The notes under the pieces are model-generated. The model ran no database searches and was not told where the DNA came from. It was given only the letters and a program-made list of their open reading frames with translations. DNA of 64,000 bases from Xylaria sp. FL1777 (Eukaryota > Ascomycota > Sordariomycetes > Xylariales > Xylariaceae), in contig MU400567.1 in assembly GCA_022578965.1 (NCBI GenBank), positions 62,001 to 126,000 of the forward strand, in the 5' to 3' direction. Below, one piece after another: positions 25,699-35,239 of the stretch. Position numbers and translations under genes: made by a program. Every line of letters starts with the position of its first letter. The first letter of the stretch is position 1.

Positions 25699-28276
25699 GT
25701 GTTATTTTTTTACTTTACTATAAAACTGCAAACTTTTAACGATTTTGGCTTTAGCTTAGTTAATAGTTGCTTTTTAAAAAAACTAATAGCTTTAAAACTT
25801 TTAGAATTTATTAAAGAACTTAGCAAACTAGATAAACTAGCTAGTAACGCAGTATTAAAGCATTTATTTAGCAATTATATTTGGTATTTTATGTAATATA
25901 TCTTGCTATAATTAAAATATAACTAACGGCGCATGTTAGAATATAACTTTGTATAAGCTATTACTAGTGCTATTTTAAATCGTTGTTAATTTAACGGATT
26001 ATATAAGCTTAAGCTTAAGGCTAAGCAAATTAAGTTAATTTAGCATATAATATTTTGTTATAGTGATACTATATTAATAGCTTGAACTAGTTACAGGAAA
26101 AGCATTATATTATAAACTATTTTAGTTATTATGTAAAGTATAGTAACTTTGTAGTTATGCTTATTAAAACAATTAAGATATAATTAGTTTAACTTAATTG
26201 CTTAAATTTTTAACATTTGTTTATTATTAATAATAAATAATATAACAAAGGTTAGTTAGTACTACATAAGTAGTTATAAGAGTATGTTTTTACTGTTTAA
26301 TAAAATAATGCTATATAGGCTAAGTTAGCTTTAGAACGCTTTATATATGTTATTTTTAAGCTTAAATAAGCTATTTAGAAATACTTTATTAATTTGCTTT
26401 ATAACTCTTTGTTTAACTAAAAGATTGCGTTTATAGCTATTAATAAGCTTTATATGGTTTATTAATAAAGAGATTTCCGGATTGCATACTTTAATATATA
26501 TTATATAAAAGCGTTGGTTTTACAAAATATACTATAGTTTAGCTATATTGCTACACTAAGCTTAAACGCCTAGGAGTTTATATTGCTTAAAGCTAGATTT
26601 TAATAGTAAAGTACTTATTTAAAGAAACTGTAATTTGTTTATGCTTTAGTTAATTAGCTTAATATATTCTTTGTTGTTTATTTTATAAAAAAAGGTATTA
26701 TTATGAAAAATTACTAGCAATTGAGTTTTTTAATTAGCAGAACATAGTGTAGTATAGTATACTTAATCTTTAAAACTATTGTTTTTATAAATAGCAAGAA
26801 AAAGCTTATTGCTACGCGTTATTTTTTAATAATACAGCTTTAAAGGTTAAGGTTTATTTTAACTGAAGTAGAGCGTTTTGTTCGGAAATATAATGCAAAT
26901 ATACGTTTTAATAACTAATAGTAGTTATATAACAAGTTTATAAAGCTAGATTTTCTTTGTTGGATTATGCTTGCTACTGTGGCTTTTAGGATAAGGATAA
27001 ATATTTGTAACGTAATGCGTGTTGTTTAGTTTAGCTTTGTTGCTTCTAAAAACCTTTTAAACCTGTTATAAAGGTTTAGCTAAGCTGTTTAAGATAGTAT
27101 AACATAAGGAACAGCATTTTTTTTTGCTTTTTATTAGTATTTCGATTTATTAAAAGCGCAAAAAGTTAAGCTTTTTAAACTAAAGCATAAAAGAAAGCTA
27201 CTAAAGAACAATTAAAGTAATTTATGCTTTATAATAAACATAAGCAATAGTGCGTTAAAAAGCTTAACGTTTAGCTATATATAGTTTGCGCTATTAAACT
27301 ACTAATTAATTGCAACTAATAAGCTTAAAAATAAGAATAGTTTAATAATTAACCTTAAACTAAAATAGTTTAAGCTAATTAAGCTTATTAAGTAAACTAA
27401 AACTAAACTAAAGTTTAAAAATAAGCTATAAGCTGTTTAGCTAAGCATATATAAGTTTATAAATGCGAAATGCTTTAAGAAGTATGCTTTATAGTTTTTA
27501 TAGCAGCTAAATAATAAAGATATTAAAAAGCAAAAGAATATATAATAGGAAGTGTGCTATAACTTATGTTATTATAACTTTAGCTAATTATTAAAGTTGC
27601 TGCTAAAAATACGCTAGTAGTTTGCGTTTTAAAAAAGGACTATCTTTTAGTTTTTATAGCAAGAGCTTTAGAAATTTTGCGTAAAACACTTTGCAAACTT
27701 ATATTAACACTTAAACTTTGCTATTAATAGTATAGCAAAATATTTTATGCTAGAAAAAGTTTAGTAGTATATTGCTGCTATGTTTAATAAGGTAGTTAAT
27801 ATAAATACTGTGTTTTTTTTAGTTTATAATGCTATAGAAATATTTAGATAAAATAAATAGAAAAAATATAGCTACGTTTTATGTGCTAAGCTTTTTATAA
27901 TGTATTAGCATGCTTTTAATAAGCATGTTAAGCATTTTGCAAACAAAGCACAAATTAAAAATGCTACTAAAAATATACCTTGTTTAACCTTAAAATTAAT
28001 ACTAAAAATACAAACAAAGCAGCAGTTAAATATCTATTAAACGTTTAATATATAGTTAAGCTAGTTAGCTTTGCGCTTAGTAGCAGTTATAACCCTTGTT
28101 TTGTTGTTTTTAGTAAAACTAACTATAGTTGCATTACTTTTAAGTGCTTTTTTTATATATATAAATATATTGCTAGCTATAGATTTATTAGTACAATTTA
28201 AACTACTAAAGCATAATAAAAAATCGCTAGCAAATAGTAGTTCTAAAAGGCTAAAAAGAAAACAAAAGAGGTAAAA
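25699..28276 (+). pseudogene. RecQ-like superfamily 2 DNA helicase, RIP-inactivated
   Basis: Would unwind DNA using ATP. The motifs occur in the right order. A Q-motif-like LKAKQIKLI lies before motif I at 26,064-26,120, which reads DTILIA, then a stop, then TSYRKS for a family PTGYGKS. After a frame change near 26,240 one frame gives the following: an ILxPEQA-like block near 26,350; motif II at 26,436-26,453, AINKLY for AIDELH; motif III near 26,540, IATLS for SATL; motif IV at 26,772, KTIVFINSKKKL; motif V at 26,967, LATVAFRIRINI for LATxAFGMGxxI; and motif VI near 27,080, RFS-stop-AV-stop-D for QRxGRAxRD. All key changes are G-to-A or C-to-T. A Cys-rich segment and a KRLKRKQKR tail lie at 28,076-28,274 in other frames. 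Fungal RecQ-like proteins of this type are often repeated or subtelomeric. Here it lies inside a bounded transposable element. Confidence 0.85.
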
Positions 28277-28289
28277 TGTATATAATACT

Positions 28290-30640
28290 TTGTACTAATT
28301 TATATTTAGCTATAGTTCTTTAGTTTCTTTTTTTTCCTTTTTTGCTTTTTTATAATTAGAAGTATATAACTGCTGTTTTTTATTATTTTTAACAAATAGC
28401 TTATTTTTATTAGCTAAACTTAGTATGTTTTGCTATATTAAAACTTTAGTTAGTTAAATAACCTTAGTATTAAACTTATTAATTTTAGTATTAGTAAATT
28501 GTTACTTTTTTTTTATTAATAGATTTAGCGCATTAAAAGAATTATATAACGTAGTATAACTATTAGTGCGTTTTTTAGTATTGCTATTAATATATATTTT
28601 GCAAGTATATTTAATAATATTTCAGTTAGTAAAAAAAAAAGTATGCTGCTTATTTTAATATGTTTAAAAGGACTGTTTTATATTACTATAGATTAAAGCA
28701 GTATAAAGGCTTATAATAGCTAATTAATTAAATATAACAGAAATATTTCGCGTAAAGTTTTTGTTATTTTTTATATCGATTGTAAAAGCACTATTAATAT
28801 GCTTTAAAGCTAAGTTAATAGCTTTTTATTTGCTTTTAGCTATAGTATACTAAATAAGGCCTAACTGCAGTATTTTTATTGCAAGTTCTAGTTTTATAAC
28901 ATTAAAATAAAGTAATTAAGCAAAATATAATATTTTTAGTTTATAGTTACTAAACTTTTCTTTATAAAAAAAAATAAGAAAATAAGAAATAATTTAACGT
29001 AGCACTTTATAATTGCTAAGTTAAACTGCTATAATTATTATAAATAAATATTTTATAATATTTATATATTAGTAACAGCTTTAAAACTTAATATTAATTA
29101 ATTTGCTTTTGTTTTAAGTATATTTTTTTGTTTAACTTACATATTTTAACTATTAAAACTGTAAAGCTACAATTTTTTGCTTAAGTAATATAGGATTTAT
29201 GCTTTTTAATGCTGTTTAAATATAGTTTAGTTAAACTTTATTAAAAAATAATATACTAAATTTAACTAAGTTATAAATTAAAAACGCTAAAATATAGGCA
29301 TAAAACTTATTATGTAGTAATAGCAAAGCTTAATAGTATTAAACCTTATTTTTTTTAATATGCTACTTATAGCTAAAGAATTATACGTTATGTTTTATAA
29401 AAGGATCTTAAAAAGTTCAAAAAATTAATTAAATAAAATTTAGCGCAATATAAAAAAAAGCTAATATAAAAAGCATTTATTGTTTACAGTTATATATGTT
29501 GCTTGCTTTTATTTAAGCAGCTGCTATAGCTTAAATAAAAAATGTAGTTTTTTGATTTTTATGTACTATTACAAGTTGTTTATTATAGTTTTAATAATTT
29601 AAAATAGTGCGAAATAAAGTATTATAAACTTGATATACTCTAGATATTTCCTTTTTGTTTTTGTAAATAGCAAAGGTTTACAAAATATAGCTAACGTTAT
29701 TTTGTAGTTATGCAATGTTTAAAAATAAAGCAAACTTTTCTAAATGTAATAATTTAAATAAAGAACAAATAGCGTAAACTAATAAGTAATTAGTTGCTTT
29801 ATTTATATAAGCTAAAATTAGCGTTAAATAAAAAAAAAGCTATTTTTTTTTAAAAGAAATAATAGCATGCTATTATAACTGCATAAATAAGCTAAGCATG
29901 TTTAAACTAGCAACTATAAAACAGTTAGTTAAATTTTGCATAATATTTTTATAACTTATGCTAAGATTTTAAATATTATTTTTAAAGTTAAAATTGTTAT
30001 ATATAAACATAGCACTTAAATTGTAAGCAATACGCTTTAAGTTAAGCTATATATTTATTAATTTAGGTATTAAAACATTAGCTAACTAGCTACTATATAT
30101 ATAACTTTATTTAGCTATTTTATTTAGCTGTTTTAAAACAAACTTATAGCTAATATATATCCTAAATTAAGCAAAAGTATTAATTACTTAAGTTTATGTT
30201 TTATTACTATAAAAATAAATGCTAATAGATTGTTATAAGAAATTGTTTATTAAAAGTACGTATGTACTTAATAATAAAGCTGTAATTATATATGTTTTAG
30301 CAATATAAAAAAACAATATATTAGCTTTAGTTGTGTTATAAGATTTATGCCTAGTTTGCTAATTCGTAAAAATACTTAAGAAAAAGGCAGCAAAACGTAA
30401 AAATGCGTTTTAAATTTAAAACTAAAAGAAACAAAGTAACCTTTTAATTTATTGTGTATTATAAATATTTTTAACTTAGCAGAGCTTTTTATTAAGGGCC
30501 TTAAATGCCTTAGGATTAAATTTAGTAAAAGCTAGTTGTTTAAATAAAGTAAAAAGCTTGTTTTAAAATGTAGAAATATTAGCAATATTACAACTTGCAT
30601 TGTTTTCTTTAAATTTTATCTAAATATTAGCTTTTTAAAA
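28290..30640 (-). pseudogene. Unidentified gene facing the helicase
   Basis: Its 3' end abuts the helicase end tail to tail. On the minus strand one frame from about 28,590 down to 28,290 reads KRTNSYTTLYNSFNALNLL, then a Lys-rich run and KINKFNTKVI, and ends in a Lys/Glu-rich tail (KKAKKEKKETKE). Another clean minus-strand stretch lies at 30,600-30,490, reading NKLFTLFKQLAFTKFNPKAF. The middle is too damaged to connect. In a transposon this is the natural place for the transposase, but no catalytic triad was recognised, so that is inference only. Confidence 0.45.
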
Positions 30641-30845
30641 ACGCTGTTAAACTTTGGGGTTTTTTAATATGTTAATTATTTTGCGTATTTGTAGCTTTAA
30701 CTAATTATTAATTATAGTTCGTAATAAAAGCTATTCTTTTAAAAACTAACAAAAATTGTAGTTTTAATTACGATTATAATGCTAATACTTTTGTATATTT
30801 GTTGCAACTTATTGCTAGCATATAAAATTGGATTTTTTGTTTAAG

Positions 30846-31058
30846 TTGTTGCTTTTATAATTGGAATTATTTTTAAAATCAGAAGCAATAAAAGTAGTAT
30901 TAGAAAAGTTAGTTAATTTGGATATAAGAAGTGGCATAAATGCTAATATAGTAAACTATATAAGCAAGCGAGGTAATTGCAAAAAAAACAATAGTAAAAA
31001 GGATAATATTTCGGTTGAAAAATTTATAGTATATAATGCAACAAGAACTAAGCGTTAA
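30846..31058 (+). pseudogene. Short open stretch, Lys/Asn-rich
   Basis: A plus-strand frame reads LELFLKSEAIKVVLEKLVNL and ends in a Lys/Asn-rich tail followed by TAA. The upstream frame continues with few stops to about 30,780. The area is less RIP-biased than its neighbours (it keeps gtggc, cgaggt and ttcggttg). It lies close to the right inverted repeat. It could be a small exon or a chance frame. Confidence 0.3.
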
Positions 31059-31392
31059 AAAAATACAAAAAAAATATAACTATGTGTAAAATATAATAAT
31101 TAATTAATTAAGTATAACTTTAAACGGATTTAAAGTTGCTGCGTAAATAAATTATAGTTTGTTGTTTTTTAAATAAAAACGTAAGCAAGAAAATTAACAT
31201 AGTTGCTTTAAACTAAAATTCTAAGTTTATATTAAAGGGGATAAGAAGAGTTATAATTAGTAGAGAAGTAGTATAGCTAAAGAAATATAAACGTAAAGAC
31301 TATTTTAGTTTAAAGCACTTAAAATAACATAAAACTAAAATTAATTATTATTAAATGAATTATAAAGCAATAAGTTATTTTTTTATAAGGTT

Positions 31393-32216
31393 AGTTTTTT
31401 TATTTATAATAAATTTAATAAAACTAACCTGGTATTTTTAGCTATTTTATTTATTTAGTTATATTAGTTTTAGCTTAAAAGATCTTTTGTATAAAAATGT
31501 TATAAAATAGGCTAACTAAGCTAGTTAAAAAGCTAGGTGTAAAAAAAACATACGTAAAAAAAGTTCCATTTGTTGAAAAAATATGTATTTAAACCACTAT
31601 AAGGGTTTAATGCATAAACTTGACAAACTTAAGCGTTAAGTTTATTAAGCTTTAAACTTAAAACAATATAGCGTTAAGTTTATTAAAAAAAGCAATATTT
31701 ATAGATTACTACTATTGTTTTTTTTGTTTATATAATTATGCACTTTTTGTATTTAGTTACTTATTTAGTTTTTAGCTTTTTAGCTATTAATTTTTTATAA
31801 CTGCTAAGCATTAATATATTTATTACTTTTAATTTTTTAAGACTTTTATTAATGCATAGTAGTAAGAGTACTTTAAAAACTTCTTTAACGAACTACTGTT
31901 AAGAATCTTATTATTACTTGCAAATTAAGACCCTAAAGGCAAACCTGTTATATTAATGTATAATAAGTCCGTTATAAAGAATTCTTATATAAAATGCAAA
32001 AAAAAAAAATCTTTAACTTTAAGCTATTAAAAATACATATTAAAAATTTCCTAATTTTTCAAGGTTTTTATTTTAAACTAAATAAAAAATAACAAAAATT
32101 ATAACATTAGCCTAAAGTGGCTAGCTATTTTTGTTAATTAGTTATAAGTAGGTTGTTTTGGCTGTTTTGTATAGGAAAAGCCGGGGTGTTAAGGAGGTGG
32201 GGCATATATAAGTAGT
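31393..32216. repeat. Right terminal inverted repeat, enlarged
   Basis: Matches the left repeat in two blocks: 31,393-31,497 (inner) and 31,981-32,216 (outer). Between them lie about 483 bp with no counterpart on the left. Its tip keeps C-rich bases lost on the left (ccggggtgttaaggaggtgg), so it is less mutated there. Confidence 0.78.
31498..31980. other. 483-bp segment present only in the right inverted repeat
   Basis: gttataaa occurs at both edges (31,499-31,506 and 31,971-31,978). Two copies of agcgttaagtttatta lie at about 31,632 and 31,671. It is either a small insertion into the right arm or a deletion from the left arm. No clear inverted ends were seen. Confidence 0.5.
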
Positions 32217-32511
32217 TGGATTTATAACAATAAAGAACTAGAGTCTTTAGCTCGAAGGATTAAAGCGTAGTAACTATAAGCATTAAAATAATAAAGCCCC
32301 CGGAAGCACAAAATAGCATTATTATTTAGTGAAAATATAACGCATAGCTTAATTAATTAATTAATTAATTAATTAATCGAATTTTTTTTGTATTAATATA
32401 TTTTATTATATATATATATATTTTAATGTAATATAAATAAATAAAGTTTGCCACGTTTAATACTTTTTAAGAAGTATATAAAGTAGCTAAAGCTTTATAC
32501 TTAACGTTAAA
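32217..32511 (+). repeat. Repeat family A, copy 2, third segment
   Basis: Starts with the right target duplication tggattta and then matches 10,262-10,515: aataaagaactagag, attaaagcgtagtaacta, tattaatatattttattat and gtatataaagtagctaaag, ending aacgttaaaaat. It completes the family A element interrupted at 19,582 and 24,900. Confidence 0.72.
32349..32377. repeat. (TTAA)n microsatellite
   Basis: About seven perfect tetranucleotide units, ttaattaattaattaatt, inside family A. They are absent at the matching place of copy 1. A shorter run lies at 32,516-32,530. Confidence 0.85.
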
Positions 32512-32530
32512 AATAATTAATTAATTAATA

Positions 32531-33780
32531 AATTTTTTTCTTTAAAGAGAATTTTAGCAAAACTTGCAAAATTAATATATATGTTTGTAGTATGCGCAGT
32601 TTTTAAAAAATTGTTCTGTTGATTTAAAAGTATAAACAAGCAAAAAAGAATCTTAACTATTTTTTTAATTGCGTTGTTTGCTTCTTAAAACACTGCTATG
32701 TTTAGTATTTTTTTTACTTTTATTTAAAATGCTAAAGTTAGTAATTTTGCAAGAATTCTTTAAAGTATTACAAGTATACAAATATAAGATATTTTAAAAT
32801 AAAAGATTTGTAACTAAACATTTTAAAAGGTTTTAGCGATTAACCTGTGTATTAATGTTTATTTATATACGTTGGCTGCAATATAGCTAACAAAACAGTT
32901 TTGTTATAAGGATGTTTTTTGTGCTTTTTTAAAAGTGGGTTATAATTAAAGTTAAAAGTAAAAACGGTATAGCTTAGTAGATTAATAAAGTATTTTTATT
33001 TAAAAAACTAAAATTAGTAAACTAAAAAAAAGATTAAAAGGCTTTAATAACTAACTTTTATTTTGTTTAATATTTGTTTTTTTTGTTAGCTGTATGTAAT
33101 TTTAAAAACTAATAGCAGGATTTTTTTTTTTTTAAACGTAAATTGCTTATTAAAGCACATTTGGAAACCTTTTGCTAATATTATCTTTGCATAACTATAA
33201 AAAATAATCTTGTTATAAAACGGTGCAAGCGTAGGATTTATAGCTATACGTTATAATTTAGCTTTTAGTACTTTTATTACTTTATGTTAAAAGTAGTTAT
33301 AGATTAAAGAAAGCATAAGTTGTAATAGTAGGTTTTTTATGTTAGCATTTTAATTAAACCGAACTTTATTTTTAATAAATGCAGACAAGCTAGCAAAGTT
33401 GCTAAAGTTATAAAGGTTGTTTTTTAAAGAGCAAAAAAAAATAAAAGAGGTTTTAAAGTGAAAAACCGGGTATAATGTAGTATGCAGCCTGTAAAATCTA
33501 GCTTAAATAACTTAAAAAGCTTTACTAACGATTTTATAGTTAGTATAGTGCTTAAAGTTAGTATTAAAGAAATTAAAGGGATTAGTTTGCGTAAAAAACA
33601 ATAATATAAGCATTTGTTGCTTTGTTTAATTGTAGCTATAATTATTAACGGAGTTCTTTATGGATATAAACGTTATTGCGGGTAAAAGTAAAAGTAACGC
33701 AAATGTAATTAGGAATAAAATTTATACAAAAAAGTAAAAGTAGTTAATATTTGCTTGGATTTTGCCTAGTAGTTGATTTT
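32531..33780. other. Degraded DNA with one readable patch
   Basis: Most of it is featureless. At about 33,440-33,735 a plus-strand frame is fairly continuous, with KALLTIL and LKLVLKKLKGLVCVKNNN. The sequence there keeps GG and CG (ccgggt, cggagttc, gcgggt). The product is not recognised. Confidence 0.35.
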
Positions 33781-34679
33781 TGTTATAACTAGGCTACTTA
33801 AGTACTATAATATATATTATAAGCTATATATACTTAAATAAGAAAACTAAAAAACAACATTTTTAAAAAAACAAGGAAATTTAATTAACCTTAAAAAGCA
33901 ATCTTGTAATTTAGGCTAAAAACAAGAACATAAAAATCTTAATAATAATAATAACCTTTTATTATTTAGCTTTAATAAAAGGCATAATTAGGGTAAATCT
34001 TAATACTAATTACGTTAAAATTGCTTATATTACTATTAACGCCACTTATTTAAAGATGTTAATTTTAGCTAACTATTGAAGTTTAACTATAACTCTTTTA
34101 GTATAAAATTTATTTATTAACGCTAGCTAAAGTAAGTAAAAGAACTTTAGACTATTTTTAAAGGTGCTAATTAGAAATTCTGTTGTAATAAAAACAAGAT
34201 TTTATTTGCGCATAACAATATAAACTAAAACTATAAAAATGCTTATTAATTAGCATTATAAAGGTTATTAACCCCGGAAAAAAAACAATTTAAAACTAAA
34301 TAAAAGGTTTTCTTAGACTAAACTAAGACTTTACTTAAGCAGTCTGCTTTTTTATAAGCTAGCATAAGCATACAACTTAAAAAAGCAAGCTAATAAGCTA
34401 ACTAGAACTTAAGACTGTTTGATTAATATCTTGCTAGCATTAAGATCTAAGATATTTGCTAAAACAAAAGCAAAAAAGCCTTATTATACTACCAAAAACT
34501 AAGTGTACTACTTTAGCAAAAGTTAATAAACTATTATAATTTATTACTAACTATACAAGCTAATATAATTAATATAGCACAATAATGTTAAAAACTAATA
34601 ACTAAAAAACAACGCTTAAACTATAGTTAAAAAAAACCAGAGTTAAATGTTACTTGAACTACTAGTAAAATAACCTTAA

Positions 34680-35235
34680 ATACTAAACAAAACTAAACTA
34701 ATAATTAGCATACTAATAATAGCTGCAAAAATAATAATGCTAGTTCTAATAACTAAAACTATTATAGCGGAGGTAATAACTATAATAGCAGCCGCAATAA
34801 TAATAACTAAAGATTTTATAAAAGCAATAATAACTATAAAAGCTAAAACTAAAACTATAAAAGCAATAATACTAAAGGTTATAGCTGCTACTAGAACTAA
34901 AAACGCACTAATGGCTGAAGTAACAATAATAACATTTATACTTTAGAAAACCGTTATAATCTTAGAACCTCTTTAAATTAACCTTAAAATAACAATAAAA
35001 GTAGTTTAAATTTGAACTTTTAAAAGGACTTTACTTGCTATAGCTGTAAATAACTCGGCTATATTGCTCTTAATTGCTTTTGGCTTAAAGGTAATAGCAA
35101 TAATAGTAATAACAAAAATAATAAATCTAATAGCTATACTAGCTATAATAATAACACTACTTAGAAATAAACTATTTAAAAGATCTAAATAAATAAAAAC
35201 TAAAACATAAATAAAAAAAACTAAAAGCAGCAATT
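34680..35235 (+). pseudogene. Gag-like nucleocapsid remnant with CCHC zinc knuckle
   Basis: One frame runs from an Asn/Ser/Gly-rich region (34,730-34,930, including NNASSNN and YYSGGNNYNSSRNNNN) to a zinc knuckle at 35,036-35,077. The knuckle reads C-Y-S-C-K-stop-L-G-Y-I-A-L-N-C, which is CX2CX4HX4C with the His codon CAT changed to TAT. A further Asn/Ser/Lys-rich tail follows (NSNNSNNKNNKSNSY). Gag nucleocapsid domains of LTR retrotransposons have this design and bind the element RNA. TAA/TAG codons interrupt it. The spacing of the four ligands is exact, so I am fairly confident in the domain, less so in the superfamily. Confidence 0.7.
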
Positions 35236-35239
35236 AAAG

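Larger units (their letters stand above)
24901..32216. mobile_element. 7.3-kb inverted-repeat element carrying a RecQ-like helicase
   Basis: Seen: the ends are inverted copies beginning actacttatatatgccc. They are flanked by taagttta and tggattta, an 8-bp duplication whose mismatches are all G/A. The uninterrupted family A copy at about 10,262 shows the empty site. The interior has a helicase ghost on the plus strand (25,699-28,276) and a convergent minus-strand frame (about 28,290-30,640). Known: 8-bp duplications are typical of hAT-type cut-and-paste elements. Academ-type DNA transposons carry superfamily 2 helicases, but with shorter duplications as far as I recall. Inferred: a DNA transposon that carries or depends on its own helicase. 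Its superfamily is undetermined. Confidence 0.75.
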
